The notes under the pieces: generated by a model
What the model was told of the DNA's origin: nothing
Seen by the model: the letters and a program-made list of their open reading frames with translations, nothing else
The model's database searches: none
Assembly: GCA_027924585.1 (NCBI GenBank)
Contig: BSBM01000050.1
Span: 8,008,001-8,072,000, forward strand
Length of the DNA: 64,000 bases
Reading direction: 5' to 3'
Source of the DNA: Larix kaempferi
Lineage: Eukaryota > Streptophyta > Pinopsida > Pinales > Pinaceae
Position numbers and translations under genes: made by a program
Part shown: positions 33,656 through 44,577 of the stretch, one piece after another
Numbering within the stretch: the stretch's first letter is position 1
How the letters are laid out: every line of letters begins with the position of its first letter

Positions 33656-34303
33656 TGTTGATGTATATGTAACTTCGGAATGTATTTCACATATATGTAT
33701 ATTGTATTCCTATAGAGATGGTACTATTCCTCTATAAGGAAGTGTCGTCATTTATATTGTAAGTGTCATAACTTATACTTGATGGGTTATTAGACCACCT
33801 TATTTGGGGTCAGCCCTGTATAAGTCATGTGGGTCAAAGGGTTATTAGACCACCCTATTGGAGGTCGGCCATGTGGGTCAAAGGGTTATTAGACCACCCT
33901 ATTGGGGGTCGGCCCACTCAGCATTATGTTATGTGGTTAAGTTCGAGCCTACATGAGTTAGGTAAAAAGGCAAGTCAAGTCAAGTATAAATAGAGTGCGG
34001 GAGGCACTCTATTTGCTCACTCACTTCTCACACATGCTCTCAAGGAGGAGAGGCGCACTTATGGAGGAGGAGGATCTGCTGCTAGGTTATGTCTATCTCT
34101 TGGTTGGTTGTATCATTGCTCTATCTATCTCTGAGGAAGTTATTGGGGTTTTTCACCTTTATGGTTTTCCCCAAGTAAATCTTTGTGTCTCTTGTGTGCT
34201 TGCATTATTGTCTCCATGATTGATATGCTGTAGATATGCTGTACATGTTGTTCTCTCAGTTAAGATACTAGATCAGATTGAAGTAAATTCTGAAAATCTA
34301 ACA
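33656..34303 (+). mobile_element. 5' LTR of element E
   Basis: TGTTGATGTATATG ... AAATCTAACA. Contains three tandem copies of a roughly 56-bp unit beginning GGGTTATTAGACCACC (33,783-33,915). TATA box TATAAATA at 33,985-33,992, overlapped by a perfect hairpin TAGAGTGC-GGGAG-GCACTCTA (33,991-34,011). Confidence 0.95.
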
Positions 34304-34315
34304 TGGTATCAGAGC
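34304..34315 (+). other. Primer binding site of element E (initiator Met tRNA)
   Basis: TGGTATCAGAGC directly after the LTR end, the usual copia primer site. Confidence 0.93.
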
Positions 34316-37080
34316 TAGCCTGAAAGAAGGCATGATATGGCATGTATGACACTTGTTGCACTTACGATGCTAGGGCTTGATATAGCAAAAACCAGTCATC
34401 GTAGAACTTTCGCTATAAATCCGTTTTGGCGACGTTTTCGGATCTGAAATTGTTACAGGCCGAAGCTAAGATCTCCAGGTATCTTGTGTCCAAAGGACAA
34501 CCTCTAATTCGTTGTACTTTGTGATTTATGATCTGTACAATATAGGGTTTCTGCCTCTTCCAGATCTGAGTCAAAATCAGGTGACCTTGGGAAAAAGGTC
34601 ATATCTTGGGTTAGGAAGCTCCAAATGACATTTCGTAAAAAGTAACAGGTAGTAAACAGTCTGTACTATCTCAGAAAACGTTTTCAGAGGCCGAAGTTAA
34701 AACAGTGACACGTGGCACGCCGTACAAGTTCGCTCTCCTGTTTTATCCCAAAACAGGTCATGTTGCGACATTTGGCATAACTCTCTCTCAGAGAATCCAA
34801 TTGAGGTCAGACCTGTCAGGATGGAAAGATAACAGGTCAGGCTATCTCAGAAAACTTTTTCAGACCCTCTGGATCAAAAATTTCGGAGTTACACCAGAAA
34901 CAATCAGGTACATATTTCTGTCAAAACAGAATTATTTTTTGGTACCTTCATTCATGGCTTCCGGAATTTAGGGCTTTGGAGAAAGTTGGAATTTTTGTAA
35001 TCGGAGACCACAGCTGGATGCTACTCATCAAAATAGAAATTTAGAGACCAAGATAAAAATTTTTGGTTGGGCAGAAGGCCGGGCTTGATTAGACCCTAGT
35101 TCGGGACTTTGATCAGAAAAGTGGAAAATTAGGGCTTCTGTAAAAATGGGAATTTTTGAAATCTGTGACCACGGCTGGAAGCTCCTCAGCAAAATAGAAG
35201 CTTAGAGCTTTGGATCAAACATTTTGATGGGGAAAAAGAGTGGGCTTCATCAAACCCCAGTTCAGGGTCACATCCAGTGAATCCGAAAGTTTCAAAGGCA
35301 AAATTGAGAAGTGAAACTTTGCAGTTTTCAAATTCTGAATATACCAGTTTGATCAGCTCATCAAGCTCCAGGTCCAGTTCTTGCAAAGCAAGTGGATTGG
35401 GTTAATCCTAGAAGAAGATGGATTGATCATCTGCATGAGTAAAGAAGTTCCTGTTTCAGAGGGAGATGAGGCTAAGGCCTTACATAAGAAGATTTCAAGC
35501 GATCTCGACAGGTATGAATCATCAAGGTATGTTTTGAGATTTGTTCATGATTAAGTTTATGGTATGTTTGTCTTCATGTTATTACGGTTAGTACAATCTT
35601 GATTTTAGATTTGTCGTATCACCTTAACAAAATTATGAATGCATGATAGAAGATATTCATTGGTTAGGGTGTTGACACTTATGATTGTACTAATGCATTA
35701 TGGTATTGTATGAGGTTTATGTTGTCTACTAACATGAAAGGTACACCAATAAAGACAAATCATGTTCTGGTCCAAGAACATATGATCATGATGACATGAG
35801 GATAAAGACTCATCCATTGTCATGGATCTCACAGAAGATCCATTTACAAGGTATGTATGACTTGGTTTTATAATGGCTAACCTATGAGATATATAGGTTA
35901 CTAGCACAAGTCATTGAAGAAGATCAAGAAGACATCATGTGAGTATGTTAGACATAACTAACTAGCATACTAATCCAGGTATGTTTTTCCTATATCAAGA
36001 TAGAATCCTACCTTGTGTTAGGATCTTATACTGTTGTGTTGTTTGATAATGATTATTCATGAAGTCATAGGTTTGAATAAGTCATGGCTGTATGCATATT
36101 ATATTTCTTACCATAATTGATGATATGACTAACCAGAAGAATCATGAAGGTATAGGTTTGAATAATCACAGGTTTTATGCATATTATATCTCTTATCTTG
36201 ATTAATGATTCAACTAACCTGAAGAGTTATAGGTTTGAGTAATTACAGGTTTAGACATGTTATGTTTCTTATGATTTGACTAACCATAAGAATCCTACAT
36301 AAACCTTGAATGCTAATTCTTATTATTTCTGTTTGAAATGATCATGACTATACATGCTTGAGATTATTGTGTTTTAATAGTATACTAATGAATGTATGAT
36401 TTTATATGAGATCACAAGGATAACACATTCATGATACTAATAAGCATGCATAGGGACCAAGGATGAATATGAGTTCAAGAACAGGTAATCCAGGAAGCAA
36501 AGATCAAGAGGGAGTACACTCCAGTGGTTTATGCAAGGATGCAGATATTCAGAGGGAGTTGACCATCTCTCTACATCCCACAACAGAAAGGTGTAGAAGA
36601 AGCTACTTCAGATTAGGACTCTAGCAGCTCCTGCAAGGAAGCGAAGACTCAGAGGGAGTCCACCCAACGAACAAACAAAGATAAGTATTTGAATTGTCAT
36701 TTCTTAAATAATATTGTTCAATCATGCATGCACTGATGTTCCTAGAATTAGGTTGTGTATTATGCATATTAGAATAATTGCATTGATGAACAATATACTC
36801 CTAATATGCATGGGTAAGTGGCCTATGGCACTGTACAACATTCCATTGCTACTTATCTAGAATGAAACCTCTTTGCTGACATGTTGGGAGTTGTGCACAC
36901 TCTTAACAATGTTCTGGTAGAGATTGGAAGGCATCTAGAAAGTTACGAAATATGGATAAATGTTGTATTGAAGCATTGGCTAAGATAATTGCATGACTGT
37001 ATGACATATTTCTTTATGTGTAAGAATTTGTTTTGAAAATTATGAGATGTTTCTAATCATGCAATTTAACCTGTTTTGTA
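34316..37080 (+). other. Element E internal sequence without recognisable gene
   Basis: No gag, protease or integrase motif. Several AG/GTATG donor-like words (near 35,512, 35,526, 35,851 and 35,978) punctuate short purine-rich stretches, and the word AGAGGGAGT recurs (near 36,510, 36,552 and 36,651). It could be eroded gag-pol or captured sequence; I cannot tell which. Confidence 0.45.
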
Positions 37081-37149
37081 GGAAAGACCGTATATCTTTA
37101 CCTACAAAAGGACTACAACATTTGTTCCAGCAACAAAGATATCTATTGA

Positions 37150-37790
37150 AGATATTGAAGTTCCCAGGATCTGGGATGAAGAAATGGAATGCCATGATTC
37201 GTCGATCATGAAGAATGATGTTTGGGATGCAATCCCAAGAGCTAAAGGGAAGTCTGTTGTAACCTCCAAATAGAACTATCAGATCAAGCATGTTGCAGAT
37301 GGCAGCATTGAGAAATACAAAAGTGATGAAATAGAAGATGCACCAAATGGATTTCAAGACAGCATGGTGTAGTCATATATGTGTGCAGAACTTGATATGG
37401 TAGGATAGATAACTTTCTATCCATCTTGGGCTTTACCAAGAATAAAGCGGATTCCAACCTTTACTACAAGGTTGAGGAAGGCAATCCAGTGCTACTACTT
37501 TTGTATGCGGATAACCTATTTGTTACAGGTGAAGATAGATTGATTGCCGACACGCAGCGGAAGCTTACTACCGAGTTCGAGATGAAGAACTTGGGGATGA
37601 TGCACTATTTGTTTTTGGCATGGAGGTGTGGCAGAGTGCAGATGGAATCTTCCTTGGACAAGGGAAGTACACAGTAGATATCCTGAAGAGATTTGGGATG
37701 ATGGACTGCAAGGCCATGGCCACACCTATGGCATAGAATCTGAAGCTTCTATGTGATGCTTCATCTGAGCCAGTTGATGTTTCTATGTAT
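37150..37790 (+). pseudogene. Element E copia reverse transcriptase remnant
   Basis: The N-terminal RT words SIMKNDVWDAIPRAKGKSVV (near 37,205) and IKHVADGSIEKYK (near 37,280) are followed by a deletion of most of the palm. Then GFTKNKADSNLYYKVEEGNP (37,429) and LLLYADNLFVTGED, where the usual YVDD is YADN. A frameshift near 37,618 and a stop at 37,735 follow. It is clearly dead as an RT. Confidence 0.85.
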
Positions 37791-38468
37791 CGTCAGATTA
37801 TTGGGTCCTTGATGTACCTGACGAACACGAGACCAGATATCTGCTTTGCTGTGAACATATTGAGCCAGTTCCTGACGGATCCGAGGAGTGTTCACCTGGT
37901 TGCTGTAAAGCATGTTCTGAGGTACCTGAAGGGTACAGTGGATTATGGGCTCAGATATGAGGCAAATCAAAAGTTTAACCTGCAGGGTTATGTTGATTCA
38001 GATTGGGCTGGCAGTGCTACAGATAGGAAGAGCACATCTGGGTGTTGCTTCAGTATGGGATCAGGTGTGATCTCTTGGTTTAGTAGGAAGCAGTCCTGCG
38101 TAGCACTGAGTACAGCTGAGGCAGAGTATGTTGCAGCCTGTTCATCTAGTTGTGAGGCAGTATGGCTACGGAAGCTACTGTCTGAGTTATTTGATCTCCC
38201 GTTGGAGGCTACTGGTATCTTCTGTGATAACCAGAGTTGTGTGAAGCTGTCCGAGAACCCAGTGTTTCATGACAGGTCGAAAAACATAGAGATCAAATAT
38301 CACTATATCAGGGATATGGTGCAGAGAGGAGCTGTGAAGCTTCTGTATGTTGCGACGGACGAGCAGATTGTAGATGTGCTGACGAAGCCACTAGCCAGAG
38401 TGAAGTTCGAGTACTTCAGAGAGAGGCTTGGCATTCTTCAGATCGAGGACACTTCTAGGAAGAAGTGA
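37785..38468 (+). CDS. Copia RT C-terminus and RNase H, intact ORF in element E
   Basis: 227 aa uninterrupted: YRQIIGSLMYLTNTRPDICF, HLVAVKHVLRYLKGT, then RNase H with GYVDSDWAGSATDRKSTSGC (Asp), SCVALSTAEAEYVA (Glu), IFCDNQSCVKLSENPVFHDR (Asp) and a C-terminal VDVLTKPLARVKFEYFRERL. All RNase H residues are in place. The Met is mid-domain, so the ORF is a fragment of an older pol, kept open while the rest decayed. It may be preserved by chance given the element's youth. Confidence 0.9.
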   Translation: MYRQIIGSLMYLTNTRPDICFAVNILSQFLTDPRSVHLVAVKHVLRYLKGTVDYGLRYEANQKFNLQGYVDSDWAGSATDRKSTSGCCFSMGSGVISWFSRKQSCVALSTAEAEYVAACSSSCEAVWLRKLLSELFDLPLEATGIFCDNQSCVKLSENPVFHDRSKNIEIKYHYIRDMVQRGAVKLLYVATDEQIVDVLTKPLARVKFEYFRERLGILQIEDTSRKK

Positions 38469-38579
38469 TGGACACATTTGCTGAAGCCATTCCAAGCATG
38501 TTGGAAGGAGGATCCTTCACATGGCTGTGGATGTAAGCGCTGGATGATGAGCATCAGGATAATGTTCTAGTTTCTGCTT

Positions 38580-39205
38580 GATATGATCAGTTGGATCATT
38601 TTTATGTATGTATGTACGCATCATGTTGGATGCTGGATATGATCAGTTGGATCATTTTTATATGTATGTACGCATCATGTTGGATGCTGGATATGATCAG
38701 TTGGATCATTTTTATGTATGTATGTATGCATCATGTTGGATGCTTGGACCATGTATCTGTATATGTATCAGGTGGATACATTGTATGATCAGGTAGATCA
38801 TGTATGGTGATATGTATCATGTATTTGTATTTGTATCAGGTGGATACATTGTATGATCAGGAGGATCATGTATGATGATATGTATCAGGTAGATACTTGG
38901 TGTGCATCAGGTAGATGCATTGATGATCAGGTGGATCATGTATGATGACATGCAGCAGGATGTTGCATTATATGATCAGGAGGATCATGTATGATGATAT
39001 GTATCAGGTAGATACTTGGTGTGCATCAGGTAGATGCATTGATGATCAGGTGGATCATGTATGATGACATGCAGCAGGATGTTGCATTGTATGATCAGGA
39101 GGATCATGTATGATGATATGTATCAGTTAGATACTTGATGTGCATCAGGTAGATGCATTGATGATCAGGTGGATCATGTATGATGACATGCAGCAGGATG
39201 TTGCA
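38580..39205 (+). repeat. Hairpin array with ATC-AGGNN-GAT core in element E 3' UTR
   Basis: Dozens of short inverted repeats share a five-base loop AGGTG, AGGTA, AGGAT or AGTTG, with outer stems changing on both arms: TGATC/GATCA (38,584-38,598), GTATC/GATAC (38,765-38,779), TGCATC/GATGCA (38,903-38,919), GCAGC/GTTGC. The first part is a roughly 57-bp unit in three copies. Later parts mix hairpin types in an ordered series. Confidence 0.85.
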
Positions 39206-39540
39206 TTGATGATCAGGATGATCATGGATGACGAGCTTCAGGATGTTGCTCCAGATGACATGTAGCAGGATGTTGCATTGATGATCAGGATGATCATGGA
39301 TGATGAGCTTCAGGATGTTGCTCCAGATGACATGCAGCAGGATGTTGCATTGATGATCAGGACGATCATGGATGACGAGCTTCAGGATGTTGCTCCAGAT
39401 GACATGCAGCAGGATGTTGCATTGATGATCAGGACGATCATGGATGACGAGCTTCAGGATGTTGCTCCAGATGACATGCAGCAGGACGTTGCAGTGATTA
39501 TGATCAGGATGATCATGAGTACATCAGGATGATGTATGGT
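39206..39540 (+). repeat. 72-bp tandem repeat, about 4 copies (element E)
   Basis: The word TTGATGATCAGGA recurs at 39,206, 39,278, 39,350 and 39,422. Because 72 is a multiple of three, an 84-aa open frame repeats a 24-aa peptide; this is probably incidental. Each copy contains TGATC-AGGAT-GATCA type hairpins. The array ends with TACATC-AGGAT-GATGTA (39,520-39,536). Confidence 0.9.
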
Positions 39541-39599
39541 GAGTATCAGGTTGATAGTCTATGGCCGTGGATCAGGTTGTGCAGATGAGCATGTCTGGG

Positions 39600-40115
39600 A
39601 GATCCTATAGGTCGGAGTTGTGTACCCGTAACAGCCTGGGATGCTCTTTCGAGACATTGCTCTGGGAGGACATGTAATTTGTGCCCTGGGAGATCTCAGG
39701 TCGGAGTTGTGTACCCGTAACATCCTGAGATGCTCTTGCGAGGTTTTGTCCTATGGAATGTAATTTGGGCCCTGGGAGATTTCAGGTCGGAGTTGTGTAC
39801 CTGTAACATCCTGAGATGCTCTTGCGAGGTTTTGCCATGACCACATGTAATTTGTGCCCTGGGAGATTTCAGGTCGGAGTTGTGTACCCGTAACATCCTG
39901 AGATGCTCTTGCTAGGTTTTGTGGTGGACCACATGTAATTTGTGCCCTGGGAGATCTTAGGTCGGAGTTGTGTACCCGTAACATCCTAAGATGCTCTTTC
40001 GAGGTTTTGTGGTGGGGTCACATGTAATAGCGCCCTGGGAGATCCTACAGGTTGGAGTTGTGTACCTGTAATATCCTGGGATGCTCTTTCGAGGTTTTGT
40101 GACGCACGTAATAAG
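39600..40115 (+). repeat. 86-90-bp tandem repeat, about 6 copies (element E)
   Basis: The word GTCGGAGTTGTGTACC recurs at 39,611, 39,700, 39,786, 39,873, 39,961 and (GTTGG) 40,051. Each copy also has CATCCTGAGATGC, a small hairpin whose pairs vary between copies. Confidence 0.88.
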
Positions 40116-40354
40116 TCCTGAGGATTCCACAGTATGGCCAGTGATGACGAAGACCTACAGGTGGTGGGCCTACATCCAGTAAGAAAAAGGACTGGCTCTG
40201 TAGAACTTCCTATGACGAGTAGATTCAGATATTGATTGAGATAGCAGCAGCAGCGACGATGATGATGATGACTCGATGACGATTATCCAGTGACGATGAT
40301 CCAGAGAAGATGACTTGTGCTAGAAGAACTGTGCTGAGAAATACCTTCCTAGTT

Positions 40355-40363
40355 AAGAGGGAG
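40355..40363 (+). promoter_or_regulatory. Polypurine tract of element E
   Basis: AAGAGGGAG directly before the 3' LTR start at 40,364. Confidence 0.85.
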
Positions 40364-41011
40364 TGTTGATGTATATGTAACTTCGGAATGTATTTCACAT
40401 ATATGTATATTGTATTCCTATAGAGATGGTACTATTCCTCTATAAGGAAGTGTCGTCATTTATATTGTAAGTGTCATAACTTATACTTGATGGGTTATTA
40501 GACCACCTTATTTGGGGTCAGCCCTGTATAAGTCATGTGGGTCAAAGGGTTATTAGACCACCCTATTGGAGGTCGGCCATGTGGGTCAAAGGGTTATTAG
40601 ACCACCCTATTGGGGGTCGGCCCACTCAGCATTATGTTATGTGGTTAAGTTCGAGCCTACATGAGTTAGGTAAAAAGGCAAGTCAAGTCAAGTATAAATA
40701 GAGTGCGGGAGGCACTCTATTTGCTCACTCACTTCTCACACATGCTCTCAAGGAGGAGAGGCGCACTTATGGAGGAGGAGGATCTGCTGCTAGGTTATGT
40801 CTATCTCTTGGTTGGTTGTATCATTGCTCTATCTATCTCTGAGGAAGTTATTGGGGTTTTTCACCTTTATGGTTTTCCCCAAGTAAATCTTTGTGTCTCT
40901 TGTGTGCTTGCATTATTGTCTCCATGATTGATATGCTGTAGATATGCTGTACATGTTGTTCTCTCAGTTAAGATACTAGATCAGATTGAAGTAAATTCTG
41001 AAAATCTAACA
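40364..41011 (+). mobile_element. 3' LTR of element E
   Basis: Same length and, by eye, same sequence as the 5' LTR, including the TATA-overlapping hairpin (40,699-40,719). Followed by TCAAC. Confidence 0.95.
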
Positions 41012-41016
41012 TCAAC

Positions 41017-41422
41017 AACAGAAAAGAACTATACTACTACTGAGAGGGAAGGCCTTGCAATGGTATATGCCCTACAGAAATTTAGACACTACTTGCTGGG
41101 ATCGCACTTCCTTATGTTTACTGACCATTCTGCATTGAAATATTTGGTCAACAAGCCAGTGTTAGGGGGATGCATATGCCAATGGCTATTGCTGTTCCAG
41201 GAATATGACTTTGAAATTATTTTCAAGCCAGGTAGACTGAACTTGGGACCTGAACATCTGTCAAGGATCGAGTCAGGAGAGGAGCTGAGGAATATTGAAG
41301 ACAGTTTGCTTGATGCGCAGTTATTTAGTATACAGATTGCTGATGATTATTACAAGGACATCATTGACTTCCTAACCATAGGGCTGGCACCCCAGGAATT
41401 CTCGGTCCAGCAGAAAAAATAG
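41017..41422 (+). pseudogene. pol: Element B RNase H, part after the E insertion
   Basis: Resumes the RNase H: NYTTTEREGLAMVYALQKFR (Glu), LGSHFLMFTDHSALKYLVNK (Asp) and FKPGRLNLGPEHLSR. The reading frame and sense follow directly from 33,655 once one TCAAC copy is discounted, which confirms the insertion point. Ends in TAG at 41,420. Confidence 0.88.
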
Positions 41423-42572
41423 TTAGTGGTGCGCGCCGCAGACTTCACTATAATTACAGGTCAGTTATACAAACTTGGGCTGGATGAAGTCCTGCGCAGG
41501 TGCGTACTCGATCATGAGAAGCCATTTATTCTAGCCGACGCACACTCAGGAATCGCGGGAGGTCACTATGCAGGAAGGGCTACTGCGCAGAAGATATTGC
41601 GCGCAGGGCTATGGTGGCCTACGATACATAAAGATGCCAAAGAATATTGCAGGAATTGTGATGTCTGTCAGAGGACAGGAAAACCATCATGCTGAGATGA
41701 GATGCCATTGAATCCATAGTTAACACTGCAACCATTTGAAAAATGGGAAATAGACTTTGTGGGTCCTATAAACCCACCAGGAAAAAGAACGAGTGCAAGG
41801 TATATTATTACTGCTACAGATTACCTCACCAGATGGGCAGAAGCAAAACCAGTTAAGGACTGCAGCGCAGTTTATTTTTGAAGAAATACTCACCAGATTT
41901 GGCTGTCTGAAGATATTGATGAGTGACCAAGGTACTAACTTTTTGAACAAGACGATTGAGGCACTTACAGAGGAATTCCACATTCGTCATCAGGCGAATG
42001 GTACTGTAGAGGATTTCAATAAAATATTGGAGAACGCACTCACTAAGGTGTGCAATGTAAATAGAGACGATTGGGACCTGCACATCTCATCTGTGCTATG
42101 GTCATACAGGACCACATGCAAGAAATTGACAGGACAGACACCATTTCAGTTGGTTTATGGGCAGGAGGCTATAATGCCTATGGAATACATTGTCCCTAGT
42201 TTGAGAATCGATACATTTACAGGGATGGCAGACTGCGAAGCTCTAGAAGAAAGATTACTACACTTACTGGGCTTGGAGGAAGATCGCTTCATCGTAGGCT
42301 TCCACCAGCAAGCTCAGAAGGACCACGAGAAAGCATGGCATGATCACCATATAAAGAACAAGTGTTTTCAGGTAGGTGATCTAGTCCTCCTGTATGATAG
42401 CAAATTCATGAAATTCCCTGGTAAATTTAAGATGCATTGGATTGGCCCATTTAATGTGATACATGTTACTAACACTGGTGCAGTCTAGTTAGCCAATTTT
42501 GCTGGTGATACCTTGCCAACTTTGATAAATGGAAGCAGGCTAAAGCTATACCATGATAGCACTGCTTTGTAG
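41423..42572 (+). pseudogene. int: Element B integrase
   Basis: HHCC region ADAHSGIAGGHYAG ... CRNCDVCQRTG (41,538-41,690), then core Asp in [12 protein letters not shown], a one-base frameshift near 41,860, Asp in LMSDQGTNF and Glu in [11 protein letters not shown]. The segment before that Glu is shortened (HIRHQANG), losing the usual TPYYPQ. The C-terminal part has [24 protein letters not shown] at 42,486 breaks the last segment. Non-functional. Confidence 0.87.
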
Positions 42573-42730
42573 AACCCTGAATAACAAACAAAGGAAGGAA
42601 ATTCTAAGTGTCAAGTACAATTGAAAGTGGACACTAGAAATGTAAAGGAGTCTGTACATGTATGATAAAAGGAAGAAGGTATGATAAAAAGAATGATCTA
42701 TGTACCACGCAGAACTGTTGAAGCTGCGCG

Positions 42731-42763
42731 AAAAAAAAAAAATAAAAAAAAAAAAAAATAAAA

Positions 42764-42818
<55 letters not shown>
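42731..42818. repeat. Poly-A and (TA)n microsatellite
   Basis: A-runs broken by T, then about 25 TA repeats. Confidence 0.95.
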
Positions 42819-42821
<3 letters not shown>

Positions 42822-42827
42822 GAAGCT

Positions 42828-43247
42828 GCACAGTTGGAAATATTTGGCACTGCGAAGTAGCCACACAGGGTTTCAGATGGCTTGCCGCGTAGTTCGACGC
42901 AACACCCAGAGAAAAATAGCCGTTGCATGGCTTTTCAGAAAAATAGCCGTTAGATGACCGTTGCAGAAACCGCTTCAGAATTTAAAGCAAAGATAGTTGT
43001 TCTGAGCACGCTGACGACAGAAAAATCGAAGGATCTCGTGCAGTTGGAAATGTTTGGCACTGTGAAGTAGCCGCATAGGGTTGCAGATGACTTGCCGCGC
43101 AGTTCGGTGCAGCACCCAGAGAAAAATAGCCGTTGCATGGCTTTTCAGAAAAATAGCAGTTAGATGACCGTTGCAGCAACCGCTTCAGCATTTAAAGCAA
43201 AGATCGCCGTTATGAGCACGCTGACGACAGAAAAGACCGAAGGATCT
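42828..43247 (+). repeat. 210-bp tandem duplication upstream of the coiled-coil gene of element B
   Basis: Copies 42,828-43,036 and 43,037-43,247, both from GCACAGTTGGAAAT-like starts to AAGGATCT, similar throughout. They contain the shared phrase AGAAAAATAGCCGTT. They lie just before a TATA box and may be duplicated promoter elements. Confidence 0.9.
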
Positions 43248-43323
43248 ACTCAAATTCACCAATGGACACCACATTAAATGCTTATCTATCCATTGAAGGG
43301 CGCGGGAAAGGGTCTGCTGCGCT

Positions 43324-43331
43324 TATAAATA
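43324..43331 (+). promoter_or_regulatory. TATA box of the internal gene of element B
   Basis: TATAAATA, 116 bases before the Met at 43,447. It lies far from any B LTR, so it would be an internal promoter for the accessory ORF. A short upstream ORF (ATGAATGTCTGA) overlaps the start. Confidence 0.5.
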
Positions 43332-43446
43332 ACACCGTTGGGAGACTCGCGAACATTACCGAGCACTTAGAATTTTCTTGCGATTAACCTCTTTGAGCTA
43401 GTAGCCATCTGTATTCTGTCTGCCTTAGCCGCTACCTCATTTATGA

Positions 43447-43581
43447 ATGTCTGAGCCTTCCTTTAGAGAAGAAGAACTAACCCTTGAAGAAGCATTGAGG
43501 ATCTTTCAGCAAGGAGGGATTCAACAGTTAATGAAAAATCCAGTTAAGAAGGTCGTCGTAGAACAAGGAGAAGGATCCCGC
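43447..43581 (+). pseudogene. Element B coiled-coil accessory protein, N-terminal part
   Basis: Begins MSEPSFREEELTLEEALRIF, then QQGGIQQLMKNPVKKVVVEQ, until element D enters at 43,582 exactly at a codon border after GSR. The C-terminal part is at 59,346-59,977. The protein is acidic and helical at the start, with no transmembrane segment or known domain. It occupies the 3' accessory slot where A and D hold RNase H and an antisense gene. Confidence 0.7.
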
Positions 43582-44558
43582 TGTTATACCTCCATATTTC
43601 ACAGTGTTGCATCTTCACCACAAAAATAGTTGATGACACTTCCCCTACTGCTCAAAACACCCAGAAGAGAAAAATGATAAGTGATCCTTGAAGACAAGCC
43701 TATCCTATCAAGAATCAACCCAGTTGAGACTTCATATACCTACACTACCGCGCCTTGCTGCAACTTAGGTGCGCAGTAGTCCACACTACCACGCTATGTT
43801 CTTTCTATGCCACACGGTACTACCACGTTATGCTAAGGTTTAGAGGTGCGGTACTCCCTTTTTAGCCCTTTTGCCATGGCTTGTGGGATCTTGATCTTTG
43901 AGAGATTTTTGAGGATTGGTGTCCCTGATTCGATCCTAACTCACTTTCTATGATTAGTAGGTTTGATCCACTAAACTCTCCCAAGATCCACCCTTCTCTC
44001 TTGTTGGTTAACCCTACTGCACACTATAAGAGAGAGACATTCCATGAGCAAAGGAGAGGACTCTTGGAGACATCAAACTTATGATCTTGAATCTTTGTGG
44101 AGATAGCTAGAGGAGGAAGCATTTGGAGCTAGGAGTTGGCTTGGATATCAAGTAACCATTGTAAGTGACTTCAAGTTGGTAATAGAACATAACTTGTCTT
44201 GTTTCCCAAATCACATGTGTTGATTTTGTTTCAATTATATGATTTGTATCTATTATAGATTTAGATCCTAACTCATATTTCAAGTTGCTAGAGAATCGTA
44301 TATGCTTGTATCTTGGTTTCATTTTGACAGGTTCATTCACGAGGACTTGGAAATTGGAACATCCATCAAGACAAGCAATTGGAATGAAGGTCAGTTAGAT
44401 CTCTTATGTTTCTTCCAGCAGTTTAATCTTGAAATGTCTGTTTAGATCTAGGAATTCAAGGTAGCATTTGTTATTTTTTGTCTTAGTTTAGAGTCAGTTA
44501 AAGTCTACTTTAATCTAAGAGAATTTCTACCTATCCGTAGGGAGAAAATTCTACAACA
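43582..44558 (+). mobile_element. 5' LTR of element D
   Basis: TGTTATACCTCC ... TTCTACAACA. Contains a cluster of ACTACCGCGC and GGTGCGGTACT words (43,741-43,855) that recur in the leader and in the antisense intron. A donor-like CATTGTAAGTGAC lies at about 44,157-44,169. Confidence 0.85.
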
Positions 44559-44562
44559 AGAA

Positions 44563-44577
44563 TGGCGACTCCGCTGG
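44563..44577 (+). other. Primer binding site of element D
   Basis: TGGCGACTCCGCTGG, four bases after the LTR end. The sequence resembles Tat-type sites, and its first bases would fit a tRNA ending GTCG-CCA; I do not fix the tRNA. Confidence 0.7.

Larger units (their letters stand above)
33656..41011 (+). mobile_element. Element E: recent non-autonomous Ty1/copia derivative
   Basis: LTRs 33,656-34,303 and 40,364-41,011, each 648 bp and identical by eye; target duplication TCAAC at 33,651-33,655 and 41,012-41,016. PBS and PPT are present. Inside are about 2.8 kb with no recognisable gene, a wrecked RT piece, an intact 227-aa RT end/RNase H ORF and 1.8 kb of tandem hairpin arrays. Gag, protease and integrase are absent, so it must have been copied by proteins from another element. 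Confidence 0.95.

Noticed and set aside
33995-34219. 74-aa ORF present twice (also 40,703-40,927)
   Set aside because: It is part of the two identical LTRs of element E; no domain.
34316-37080. Captured host-gene exons in element E
   Set aside because: Donor-like words recur, but no continuous coding exon or protein match could be read; kept only as a remark.
39278-39532. 84-aa repeated peptide ORF
   Set aside because: The 72-bp repeat length keeps the frame open; probably incidental, with no counterpart seen outside the array.
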